This document shows positions 11,100-22,516 of a stretch of 64,000 nucleotides of DNA, piece after piece. Both the position numbers and the translations under genes were made by a program. Below the pieces are notes generated by a model. It saw only the letters and a program-made list of their open reading frames with translations, ran no database searches and was not told the DNA's origin. Positions within the stretch are counted from its first letter, which is position 1, and every line of letters starts with the position of its first letter. Source of the stretch: Henckelia pumila (lineage: Eukaryota; Streptophyta; Magnoliopsida; Lamiales; Gesneriaceae). The stretch covers positions 25,654,622 through 25,718,621 of the forward strand of contig NC_133123.1 of NCBI RefSeq assembly GCF_033568475.1, written 5' to 3'.

Positions 11100-11563
11100 T
11101 ACTGTTTTTTTTAAAAAAAAGTTACACGATTACTATTATTTATGATTTTTTTTTTAAAAAAATATAAATGTTTGATATTACAATTGATATAAAAACCTAA
11201 CACGTGATCGATCATCGTCACAAGTTCAAAGTTATTGAAGAGATTAACTTTGGGGGATAACGACATATTGTCTTTGTTGGGAACAATCGAGACGTGATAT
11301 TTAACTCTCGTACGATTTAAACTATTTATTAGTTCAAATTATAACCTTTTATAAAAAGATGACTGTATGATATATTAACACACAAAATTCATATGCACAA
11401 AATTATGCACCCTATATCTTGACCAAGAACCATATCAACCTCGTACTATTCACTACAGATCATAAAAAGGGGCACCAAAAGCTAATCTTAGTACCAAGAA
11501 AAATTGGAAAATCAAGTGGAGAATAATTCCTATACTGATTGGGATCTCTAGTAAGTGATACAA
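11100..11563. other. Intergenic spacer
   Basis: AT-rich DNA without recognised genes or repeats, between the gypsy element and the Helitron-like element. Confidence 0.5.
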
Positions 11564-11806
11564 TCTCTATACTATATTAAACATGAAAGAGACTTTGTTA
11601 TGTTGATATGACATTCATCATATTTTTTGCCCTTTGATGGCTATATAATTACAGAAATACCTCTTTCAATATTTTTTTTTTGTCCTTTTATGAATATTTA
11701 TTTACAAAAATGTCATTTCTTTTATTTCTAAGTTTTTTATCATTTTTTTATTTTTAGTTTAAAAAATGGACAATTGAAGGCACGCATCGTGTGCACCAAG
11801 TACTAG
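11564..11806 (+). mobile_element. Small non-autonomous Helitron-like element
   Basis: The 5' end is TCTCTATACTATATTAAA, close to the TC(T)CTACTA start of plant Helitrons. The 3' end is CTAG, preceded by a short GC-rich hairpin (GCACG-CAT-CGTG, about 11780-11791). It sits between A (11563) and T (11807), the host dinucleotide used by Helitrons, and has no inverted ends or target duplication. At 243 bp it has no coding capacity. Confidence 0.6.
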
Positions 11807-14800
11807 TGATTTTTTTTAGGTTTTTAGAAAATGGCCGGGAATGCCGCTAGTCGCCCTTCCAGTCGTGTCCATTGACGACCGTTTTAAAGGTAAAATGGTA
11901 GGCAAAAATAAAGTTAGATACACTAATTTATTTTCAGTGATATTATGTCGATTGAAATGAATTTCTAACACCATCTTAAATGCAAATATCAATTCTTTTT
12001 TTTATCATGTCCAAGCAGAAGAAACTAAATCATCACAAACATTTCTTTTCTGCACAACTCAGGAGCTGCTGTGAAAACTGGTGTTTTTTCTACAACAATC
12101 AACAAATTTATTTAATTAACACATGTGGGCATTTTGGTCATTACAAAAATAATTTAAAAGTTAACCCATCATTTTAATATCATACCAAACACCATATAAA
12201 TTTATCATCATTAAAACTATCATTCACTTTATCCTTACTAATAGATATAGCTTATTAATCTCATCACACATACACCAAGCGCACCCTATATATACATATT
12301 TCAAAATTATATATACTTTGACAAAACAAGAAAATGAAACCAAACAAGCCCTTTTATGTTTTTTTTTTAAAAAATAAATAAAAACAAGTCCTTTTATGTT
12401 GGCTCACAAAGCAAAGTACACACATTGGAAAGTGGTAGTGCACATAGTAAAGATAGTAATTGTGAAAGAGAATTTAATATCTCTTTTAATAATGTCAGTG
12501 CACACATGTGCATTACCATACCTTGTGTTTCGTGCCAAACTTGTTGACTGCGACCTTGTCTTTTTTACACAATTTATAGTTATAATATTTTTTTTAAAAA
12601 AAAATTGACAATAAATTTAAGTAGTTTTTTTTTTTGAAGAAGAAAAATTTAAGTAGTTGAGATCTTAAATATCGTTTATTATATATTCTCACGTTAATTA
12701 TAATAAAAATTATCAGAAGAAATGTATTTTTGAATCCGGTTCAAAAATGTCAATGGAATTTATACATATAGTCGAATAAATTATGGTGATAATATTATAA
12801 TTTAATAATGATTATTAAGATAATAAATTGACCGATAGACAAACAAAAAATAAAAACCATCCGAGTTACAACCATTAAAAAATGTATAAGTTAGTGTTTA
12901 TATGATTTATAGTTTGTGTAAGGCTAATAAAAATCACTATTCGATCAAAAAATACCACTCCATGCATCTAGCTCGAGTAATTAATTATTACACATGAAAT
13001 CACTTGTAAATCTAATGTCATATTTAATTTACTAAAATTTCATTACTAGACAAAAAAAATTGAAACAAAATTAATATATGTAATATATATTCATGTGTTA
13101 TATTATATATATATATAAATAAATAAAATGTGTATGTCTGATCGTTAGTTATTATTATAAAATTTAGCTAGCGAGCACAACCATCCAAAACTAAATAAAT
13201 TAACAAATAAAAAGGGTCAATTGATCATTTATGAGATGCTGGTCAATTATTGGCAAACAGACCAACTTGACAATGAATTGAAGGCCCCTAGCTAGCTTGT
13301 TGACATGCATAATTGCTTTGAATCACAGCTAAGACAACTTCCAATCTTCATACATGATTGACAATAATTTATTATGAATTTATCCTGTAAAATATTATTA
13401 TAAAACTATTGAAAAAACATTTAAAATTTTCGTCGAAATTGAAAGTTGTAAATTAATTTTATCATCCTTAGATGTGACAAAATCAGTGATCTAGATTTAA
13501 TGAAATTTATGAACGTTTTTCGCATTTAAAAAAAAAAGCCATTTGACTATGAACAAAACTCAACTGAATTTCAAATATGCCATATATATATCACAATCAA
13601 GTTAAGAAATGTCATGTTGCAGATTTCAATTAATGCTTCCAAGATATAAGTCATTTGAAACCAATTACGTACTCAGATTTGAGTTGATCATAAAGTACAC
13701 TTAGATAATATTTGAAATTGCTTCTAAAAAGTTATTATCGGCACTCATGTCAGAACTAGATTGACTATTGCACCTGTTCCGACCAATTCTTCCGAGTACA
13801 TGATTTATCACACATATATATGGATGCATATATCCCCCAAAGCTTAATTAATTCAATTGTGTATTGGTGCAACATAGTCGTGTTATTGCTTATACTTATC
13901 AAGAACTAAAACGTCGTGATGAGCCTCGATATTGTTCATGAACTCAAACTAGCATATATACATATGTTATTTGAGTTAAAGTTCCGCACCACTTTTTCTC
14001 GTGTGATTCATTAATCAAAATGCAATCCAATGGAATCTTATATTTGTGGATATAACTTCTTCTTCCAATATTGCAAGTTTTACATCAACTTTTCACACGT
14101 TCGTGAAGAATTATATATATCAATTTTGATACATACGGTTACGTCAAAATTAGTAATATATTCACCACATGTATGAATCCGATCTATCTATATTGTGAAT
14201 ACATATCTATGAATCTACTTCATGTAACTTATTATAAAAATGAATTATGTAACAAAAAAATTATTACTTCTTAGAGAGGAAAGAATTAATAAAAGTTTGG
14301 TTAATTGTCGAATGACGTGTCTAGCTAGCTGCCTCATTGATTCAAGAGGATCCTATCTATCTAGGTCATATGTACGTACGTAGCAATAAATCAAGTATAC
14401 TTTAATTTACAATACATGCATATAGTAGTAATACATAAAATAAATAATATATTTAATATCATTATATATAATAATGACCATCTAGTCTAAAAGCCGACAA
14501 TAGGTAAAATTACGATGCTCGTGTATGCAAAAGTTGGGAGTAGATGGCATCAAATTCTTGGTCCCCTTCTCATAAATAGGTGTAGGATTTATGATAGATC
14601 TTGTGGTCCATTTATCATCGATCCGAGATGATTTTGGTCCAATCGTGTATGAAGAAAATTGTTTGATCACCTAGTATATTTTAGAATAATAAATTTTTTA
14701 AGCGAAAAAACATACAAGTTTATAAAATTGTTGTAATGAAATATTAGTAACCAGAGGTGATATACGATATCATACCAAATTTATCTTTAATTTTATCTTA

Positions 14801-15739
14801 TTATTTTAAGAATTTGGTGAATAAATATAATTTTATCAAAATAATTCAAATTTGAAAAAAAAAAAATAAGTATAGGTGGTAATATGGTATTTGAGTATTG
14901 TATGAATATCTGATCATCCGACAGATATATAGATGAGGATGAATGTTGAATATCCAACGGAGGTGGGCCGTTTGGGATAAATGAAAATGGAACGGAAACA
15001 TGAAATTCTATCCGAACCCAACCAATTGACATCCCTATATATAACACTTTTCTTTTTCCCCTCCGAAAATTTAACCAATAATACTAAACAAATATTTTCA
15101 AATTTTTTTAAAATTATAAGTTATTTTTTAAAAATATAAATCAACTACTATTTTGAAAATTAAAATTTTTTTAATAAAAAAATAAATTTCTTGTGTGACA
15201 ATTTCACGAATACAAGTTGACCGATTCATATTAGAATGTAATACTTTTACCATAAAAAATAATAATTTTTCATAAATTAAGTCGATTAAAAATATGTCTC
15301 CTAAAAATTAACGAATAAAATTTTCTCATAAAAATCTTTGTGATACTTTATATTTGCAAACCGCGTGGCCGCGTGGGTTTGGTGCACTTTTGCAAACCCA
15401 TGAAGGTTTGTACCTTAATTTTGTTTTTGTTTTTTTAAAAAAACACAAAATTTGTATACATTTTTAAAATAAACACTAAAATTGTATAAATAGTTTTTTG
15501 TAAAAAAATAATAAGTTTGGAACTTAAATTATATTGAATTGTCCCAATTTCTCAACCTCGCCCTTCGTGAAAAATGTTTGGTTGCCTCCATATTGTTCAT
15601 GTTCTTTCTGTCTCAATTACAGATACTCAAATCATTCATCAAAGGGTTCACATTTCAACACATATGCATAATTAATATCATAGAATTGAGTCAATTGACA
15701 TGACAAATTATGAGTTGTTAGATCTTTTATTAAGGTAAT
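11807..15739. other. Long AT-rich intergenic region, no gene supported
   Basis: All open frames here are short and of biased composition. I see short tandem AT repeats, a small duplication of CCTTTTATGTT near 12351-12400, and a GC-rich inverted patch at about 15355-15410 (CGCGTGGCCGCGTGGG flanked by TTTGCAAACC copies). A stretch at about 14755-15040 begins AGAGGTGATATACGATATCA and may be a diverged relative of the MITE at 3130-3352. Confidence 0.5.
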
Positions 15740-15930
15740 GAGTGATGTTACAGGTACAACGAATGCGTATAACAAATCTTACAACACAAAAAATTTAATA
15801 CAAGAGTTTAATTTATCAAAATCTCACGATACATTTAATACAAAATCTCGTGATAAATAGCAAAATCTCACGATATTATTGTTGTAAATATCATTGCACA
15901 CGATATTTATTGTACCTTTAGCATTCTTCT
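15740..15930. mobile_element. Candidate MITE with AGGTACAA inverted ends
   Basis: The left end GTGATGTTACAGGTACAACG and the complement of the right end GAATGCTAAAGGTACAATAA are alignable inverted repeats. ATCTCACGATA and ATCTCGTGATA repeats occur in the 190-bp interior. No convincing target duplication was found, so the edges are approximate. Confidence 0.45.
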
Positions 15931-18043
15931 AGGGAAATATCCTTAAGATAGATTGAACTAAACCAATATATTGTACAAGTTTTGAATTATTAAATAAAAA
16001 TAAAACATGAAGTTTGTCCATAAATTTTCGTTGAGTTTATCAATATACGTGGAAAAACAAAAACTTAAATATTTAGGACCAAACGAATATATATGTTCCT
16101 TATTTTCTTATAAATTTTAATGAGTTTTTTTAATTAAATTATGATTATTCCACTTGAACCGTTGGTATATATTGCACTTTTACCCAGGAATATATTTTAA
16201 AGTTATCGACTGATATGTGTACCTAGAAATATGCAATCCATCTCTTCCATTTCGAATGGGGCCAGACTATCAAAATCTGATCCTCTTTTAATTAATAGAA
16301 TAATTCAAATAGCGAAACTTAATTTTATAAATGTAGAGACCGAAATAATTTAAGATCTGAGTTTGGATTCAAGGAGTTTTAATTTAAATAAAAGATTTGA
16401 AAGGATTTAATATTGATTTGACCATAGGTCATAACGGATACTTATATTCGTCAACAAAATAAACAAAACCAAATAAACGAAATTCGTTTGACCATCACCA
16501 TATGGATAATAATATTAACAATAATAATCACAATAAAAGAACAATAAAAAATAAAATTCAAACGAAAGAGAATAAGAGATTAGACCAACACCTTCTCTAA
16601 AGGTTATATAAGTAAATCATAATAAGAAAATAAATATCAAGTGAGGTTAATTTTTTATAATTTGTGCAAGTATAACAGAAGACTTCGTCTATGGTATATA
16701 TCAAGTGTATTCAGTTTTATGTGCAATAAAAAAATTATCGGTATATATATGTATCTACTGAATTTTGTAACACATTTGATAAAGTTAACCCGGAATCTAT
16801 TAATTAACTCTAAAGCACTCTCACCACCTGTCCAACTCGGAAAGTTAATAAAATCGAATTTTAAAAAACAATTTCTTTATCAATTATCGTATTTATTAAA
16901 AAAATTCATTATTTAATAAATATAAATGTTATTTTCACTTCAAAATATGTTAATCACACATTCACACTCCACTTCACCTGTTTATTTTATACATTGACAT
17001 TACTATCTCTGCATGTTTCTTCCTTATTTTGTAAAGCCAATTTATCTATTTAAATTTTACATACTTTTATATTTTATTACATATATTAGAATGCCTATAA
17101 AAAAAATATAACTTCCATTTATAATTTATATTTTAAAAAAACTTCCGTATAAAATATATATTTAAAAGAATAATTTTTTAAATAAAACTATTTTACGGCA
17201 TAAATTATATCATATTATCATAATATGAAAAAATTTATTTAAAACACTTCGATATATTATGTCATTGAATATTTTAATTATAGAAACAATATTATTCTTT
17301 TTTAAATAATATTATAATATTATATGCAAAAGTATATAGTTATACTATATTAATTAGCTAGGATCATAATATTTTGTTAAAAAAAGGATCATAATATTAC
17401 ATATTTATATATTTTTTCTTAAGTTTGTTGTAATTTTTTAATATTGACTTCAAGTGTCTATTATATAGTTTACATGGTTATGCATATTATTGGCTACCAG
17501 TTAAATAAAATTAGGTGAATTTATTTTGAACTAATAAATGAAATTAATATTATCAGTCAATCAAGATAATTGATTTTTTTTAAAAAATCTAACAAAAATA
17601 AAAATATTCTCATCTCGAACTTTATTTGAATTCTTGCTAAATTCTGCAAAAAAAAAAACAAAAAAAACTAATGAATAAAAATGAAATACCATGTATTTTA
17701 AAATTAAAATAAAAAAGACAACGAGATAACCAAATTTAATAATAAATGTAAATTTATTTATGTTTTACTTAATGAAAGCTTTAGACACTTCCAATAAGCT
17801 CGAGATACAAAATAAAAATGTATTAAGAAAGTAAACTTAAAGTGTACATTTAATATCATTTCATCTAATTACATGAATAATTATAAATATTTTAAAATAA
17901 AATTATAGTAGTTAATATGGGAAAAAATTAAGTTTGGAAAACCAATCAATCAATATTATGTATAAAAAAAAGAGTTATATATGAGAACACTTTCATCAGA
18001 TAAAATAACAAAAATAAGAAATGAAACAGATTAACAATCTTTA
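15931..18043. other. AT-rich intergenic DNA
   Basis: Composition is above 75 percent A/T by eye. It is dominated by poly-A/T tracts and has no gene, RNA gene or clear transposon end. The last five bases, CTTTA (18039-18043), are the left target duplication of the copia element. Confidence 0.5.
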
Positions 18044-18174
18044 TGTTATAAATTTATTAGACAAAATAAGAGAAAAGAATGAGAGAGTGGAATAGAGAAA
18101 AGATGAGTGAAATCAATTGTGTCTTATATACACCTCTATTTATATCATAGAGAGATTATTACACAAAAGAAATA
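18044..18174 (-). repeat. 3' LTR of the copia element, truncated at its inner edge
   Basis: It matches 30122-30246 (for example GAATAGAGAAAAGATGAGTG and the CACCTCTATTTATAT block). It lacks the 42 bp that complete the right LTR, and no polypurine tract precedes it. RNase H coding ends abruptly a few codons from the junction, so a deletion probably removed the RNase H end, the polypurine tract and the start of this LTR. Confidence 0.78.
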
Positions 18175-18911
18175 GAGGTGTGCTTTGTGAATAAATCCTC
18201 AACATTGCCATTAGAGAGAATTTTTTGGACAACAATATCACATTTCTTCTGAAGTTCGTACGTGTAGAAGTACTTCGACGAAATATGTTTCGTTTGATCG
18301 CCTTTAATATATCCTTCCTTTAATTGTGCAATGCAAGCGGTATTATCTTCAAATATAATCGTCGGGCTATCTTTTGTAGTTGGTAGTCTGCATGATTCTT
18401 GAATATATTGTGTTACAGACCTCAACCATATATATTCTCGGCTTGCTTCATGTATTACAATGATCTCTGAGTGATTTGATGATGTCGATGTTAAATTTTG
18501 CTTTGTCGATTTTTATTATATAGCAGTGCCCTCTCGTGTAAACACATAAACTGTTTGAGATTTAGTTTTATATGGATCTGAAAGTTAGTCTGCATCTGCA
18601 TATCTTATAAAGAAAAATTTCATTTTTTTGAATAAAACAAACTCATGCCAATTGTACCACGAAGTTAACGAAATATGTTGTTAACACCATTCCAATGTGA
18701 AATAAGAGCTATATCTTGCTAGAAGGTTAACAAAAAATGCTATATCTGATCGAGTACATTTTGCAAGATATGATAATGCACCAATTGCTCTCAGATATAA
18801 TACTTCAGGACCAATGATATTTTCTCCATCTTCAAGTTGACGAAAAAGATCTTTCTTAGTGTCAAGTGATCTAACGACCATTAGTGTTGTTGATGGATGT
18901 GCTTTATCCAC
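18159..18911 (-). pseudogene. Copia RNase H and end of reverse transcriptase, fragments
   Basis: The frame 18681-18911 carries the conserved copia block after the reverse transcriptase core (KAHPSTTLMVVRSL, then IGALSYLAKCTRSDIAFFVN). The frame 18159-18425 is RNase H-like, with FEDNTACIAQLKEGYIKGDQ, TKHIS and NVEDLFTK. Between them the sequence is degraded. RNase H removes the RNA template during replication; here it is broken by stops and ends by running into LTR sequence. Confidence 0.82.
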
Positions 18912-18949
18912 ATAAAATTGTTTTAATATCTTTTCTGTGTATAAGGATT

Positions 18950-19800
18950 GATGAACAAATATTCTTTCTTGTAAATGTTAAATTTTCAAGCCAATACAAA
19001 ATTTTATCTTTCTCAAGTCTTTCATCTCAAATTCACTTTTTAAATAATTGACACTCTTTGGTGAGATTTTCAGGAGTTTCTATAAGATTTAGATCATCCA
19101 CATATACTGCCACTATTGCAAAACTTTCATCTGTCTTTTTTGTAAAAAGTATGGACAAACATCATCATTTGTGTAACTTTTGTAACAAATACTCACTAAG
19201 GCGATTGTACCACATGCACCTAAATTGTTTTAATCCATAAAATGACTTTTTGTAGTTTTATTGAGAACATGGTCTTGGGGATTGTATCACTTGCTTCTGA
19301 TGGCTTAAATCATTCAGGGATTTTCATGTATATATCGTTATCAAGTGAACCATATAAATATGCAGTGACCACATCCATAATTCACATGTCCAATTTTTCT
19401 GATACAACCAAGCTAACCAAAATCGAAAAGTGGTGACATCCATTATAGGTGAGTACGTTTTCTCATAGTCGATTTCAAGTCTCTGAGAAAGAACCTTGGG
19501 CTACAAGTCTGGCTTTATATGGATTATATTTTTAGTTGGTTGAACTACGAGTCCAAACACATTACGTTTCTCTAAAGAATCTAAATGAGCTTGTACAATC
19601 GCCTTCCATTTTGGCCAGTCATTTTTTGTTGATAATCTTTAACAGATTGTGGTTCGGGATCATCAATATCTTGCATAATATCAAAGGCTACGTTTAGAGT
19701 GAAAACATCATCGATGTTTGTATTACTTCGATCCCTTATTTTGTGAGATATCAGATAATTTGTTGAAATCTTGATATTTTTCATATGATTGTGATTCTTC
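18950..19800 (-). pseudogene. Copia reverse transcriptase core, fragments
   Basis: On the minus strand the catalytic block Val-Tyr-Val-Asp-Asp is readable at 19093-19107, inside AIVAVYVDDLNLIETPEN. Upstream (19200-19255) is SFYGLKQFRCMWYNRLSEYL, the usual GLKQ-RxW block of copia reverse transcriptases. Segments farther right (19440-19800) fit the start of the domain and the linker. Several frameshifts and stops separate these blocks, so no functional enzyme is encoded. Confidence 0.78.
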
Positions 19801-19860
19801 ATGAATCACGTTATCCACACTTGTTTCATTTATTTCTCTTGTTGTATCATGTAAGGTTAC

Positions 19861-20574
19861 TTATTCTGGAGTTGTAACTGCTTCTTTATCTTGCACATTT
19901 CTTTTTCTAGGTTCCGTATCCTTCGTACCGATTGGTCGATCACGCTTCTGGTGTATTTTAGATTCGTTTTCGGGTAAATTATTACATGATCCAACAAAGA
20001 CATCAATCTTCACCGAAGTATTGTCTACTTGTATGTATGATTTTGTCACATTTTTTGTATTAATAAAAGTATCGGACAATTGATTTGCAATTCTTTGCAA
20101 ATGAATAATTTTTTCAACTTCCTTGCTCACATTGATTGTTTCGGGGATCATAATGAGATAATATTTTCTCATTCCAACAAATTTTTCGTTGTTCCTTAGG
20201 ATACACATTTTCTCCCCTAGTGTCGGAAAATCAGTTTCATCAAAGTGACGATCTTCAAATCTTGCAGTAAATAAATCACATGTTAAATTCTCCAAATATC
20301 TAATGATAGATGGTGAATCATATCCCACATAAATTACAAGTCTACATTGTGAACCCATTCTGGTCCGTTGTGTAGGTGGGATAGGGACTTGTACCGTACA
20401 ACCAAATACTCGAAGGTGAGAAACTTCAGGTTCGCAACCATATGCAAGTTGCAAATGTGAGTATTGGTGGTAATTAGTTGGTCTCACACGAATAAATAAT
20501 GCAGCGTATATTATAGCATATTCCGAAGCTAAAGATGATAGTTTTGTTTTCATGAGTAGCGGTCTAGCAATCAA
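19861..20574 (-). pseudogene. Copia integrase C-terminal part and linker
   Basis: A 237-codon minus frame is the longest intact piece of this element. It contains the copia integrase block HLRVFGCTVQVPIPP, followed by a GYDSPSIIRYLENLT-type strand block, and runs into a polar, charged linker (ESKIHQKRDRPIGTKD) that in copia elements precedes reverse transcriptase. Its Met is internal; the frame continues the integrase to its right. Confidence 0.8.
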
Positions 20575-20599
20575 TTACAATCGTTTAATAAAGAATTAT

Positions 20600-21011
20600 G
20601 CAAGATCATTATGTGTATAGACATGGACAATTGAATGCTCAACTGAAATCTCGATCGACATACAAAAGTCATCAAATGCTTGTGATTTGAATTCAGCAGC
20701 ATTATCAAGACAATTTGCCTTGATTGAGTGATCATAGAACTGAGCTCGTAATTTAATTATTTACCCAAGTATTCTAGCAAAACATATATTTCGATATGCC
20801 AGCAAACTAACATGTGACCATCTAGTTAAGGCATCAATCAATACCATTAACTATCAAAATGATCCACATGATGGGTGTATAGGCCCACAGATATCCCCAT
20901 GAATTCTCTGCAAGAAGGTTGAAATTTCAATATCAACCTTTGTTGGAGAAGGTATTATAATTAATTTTCTTGTGAACAAGCCACACATGAAAAATCATAA
21001 TGTAAAAGAAT
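20600..21011 (-). pseudogene. Copia integrase core, fragment cut by the nested insertion
   Basis: Minus-strand translation at about 20860-20930 gives RIHGDICGPIHPSCGSF, the first catalytic Asp block of the copia integrase (GD-x-CGPI). Further left, EFKSQAFDDFCMSIEI is readable in the opposite-sense frames as the usual integrase middle section, with stops. The nested LTR element begins at 21017, after the duplicated CTTCT (21012-21016), so the insertion split the zinc-binding/integrase junction. Confidence 0.7.
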
Positions 21012-21016
21012 CTTCT

Positions 21017-22516
21017 TGTAGCGACCCATCCCGGATCCACTACCTAATCAGAGATAAGAGCATAATAAAACATGCATTAAATAACATCGCTGCGGAAGAC
21101 TTAAATACAAAAAGACCGGCGGAATACAACCGGCTAAACAGATTCGATCATACAACCCAATCGAATAACTTTAAATAAAATCTACAGCTAATCCTGCTGT
21201 CTTCAAGGTCACTGATTACTCCAAGCTCCTGGTGCTCAAACCCTGCACCTAAATCTGCCCCGTCGAATAGGATGTCCAGATATACAGAAAAGACTGAACG
21301 TGAGCTCTAAGCTCAATACGCAAATACGGATAAACATACAAATATGATGCATGCAAATGACAGGGTATCCATATCTGGGATAACTGTATACAAACTGCTC
21401 ATACTGGCGCCTGGAATATAAGCTCGTCACATCGGGGTAGCTAACCACTGTGTGCGACCACTCATTCCCAAATCCCGGACGCGGACCACGGAGTCCTCTA
21501 GATATCAGTACCTAAGGATACTCAATATCAAACGTCCTAACAGGGCTGAGCAACCCTAACTGGCTCATCTCAAAAGATATACAGATGTACAGGCACAAGA
21601 TGATATGCACATGCCGCATAACAATAATAACATGCAAACACATAAATGCAACATATAAGCATGCATATCCGCTGGCAATCTCAGTCAGTACTTACGTACC
21701 TTTCTAAGGCAGTCCTAGTAGTCCCACTCTAGGTTCCAAGCCTATCATCAAGTCTACAATGCAAATACCCATGCATCATTCAATAAGCGCTAAAAGCCTT
21801 AACTAAGCTATTGGATACTCCTAAATAATTTAAGGAGACCATAGCTATACCTGCGTCCGTCGTCAGCCCACTGATGGCGACTATCCCGCAACTAGGGGCA
21901 CACCCCTGCTGCAGCTCCACAGCCTCGAGCACTACTCCGCTACACGAGTGCTGCTCCGCTACTATGTCAGACACTGTCTGACTATACTAAAATATATTCT
22001 CTACTCCAACTCTAAAATAAGAGTACCCAAAGCCCTAAAATAGAGCTACTAGGCGAAGGAGAGGAACTCGGAATTGGCAAGAAATGAGGAGCTCGGACCT
22101 CATATTTATAGGCATCGATCGGAAGCTCCGTTCCTCGATCGGAAGCTCCGTTCATTTAGATCGGAAGCTCCGTTCCCCGATCGGAAGTTCCGTTTGCTAC
22201 GTGTCAATTCGGTCCACATGCAACCACACTCCTGTCACCGACAGCCATCGGAAGCTTCGATCCTAATCGGACGTTCCGATCTCCCTGCTTCCGATGTGGT
22301 TCCGAACTCACCAAGATCGGAGGCTCCGATCCTGGATCGGGGGTTCCGATCCCACTCGAGTCATGAAACCCTCTAAGCCATTTTCGAGTGTCCTGGATCC
22401 ATTTCTTAAATCCGTTAACCCTTCTGGAATTTCCTTAATCATGTTTTACTTAATCCCGACATGATTATACGATTTAATTACTCATTAATCATTAGTTTTG
22501 GATACGGGCCACTACA
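21017..22516 (-). repeat. 3' LTR of the nested element (left copy)
   Basis: Plus-strand edges are TGTAGCGACCCATCCC and CGGGCCACTACA. The copy aligns without indels to 26433-27932. Repeated open frames (21236-21448, 21780-21974, 22074-22376) appear identically in the other LTR and are not genes. A GC-rich cluster of GATCGGA motifs lies at 22118-22350. Confidence 0.92.
22118..22350. repeat. Cluster of GATCGGA-(n)-TCCGATC short repeats in the LTR
   Basis: About nine degenerate units of 17-25 bp occur in a row: the core is ATCGGAAGCTCCGTTC, drifting to ATCGGACGTTCCGATC and ATCGGAGGCTCCGATC. Each unit is an imperfect palindrome (TCGGA ... TCCGA). The same cluster is present at 27534-27766 in the other LTR, with three of the few LTR differences inside it. 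Confidence 0.75.

Noticed and set aside
15355..15410. GC-rich inverted patch that could resemble a terminator or structured RNA
   Set aside because: No adjacent gene or RNA signature; it is a short imperfect palindrome only.
21236..21974. Frames identical to those at 26652-27390
   Set aside because: They are duplicated only because the two LTRs are near identical, and they show no family resemblance.
22074..22376. 100-codon Arg/Ser-rich plus frame with peptide repeats
   Set aside because: It is the translation of the palindromic GATCGGA cluster; the second frame is equally open.
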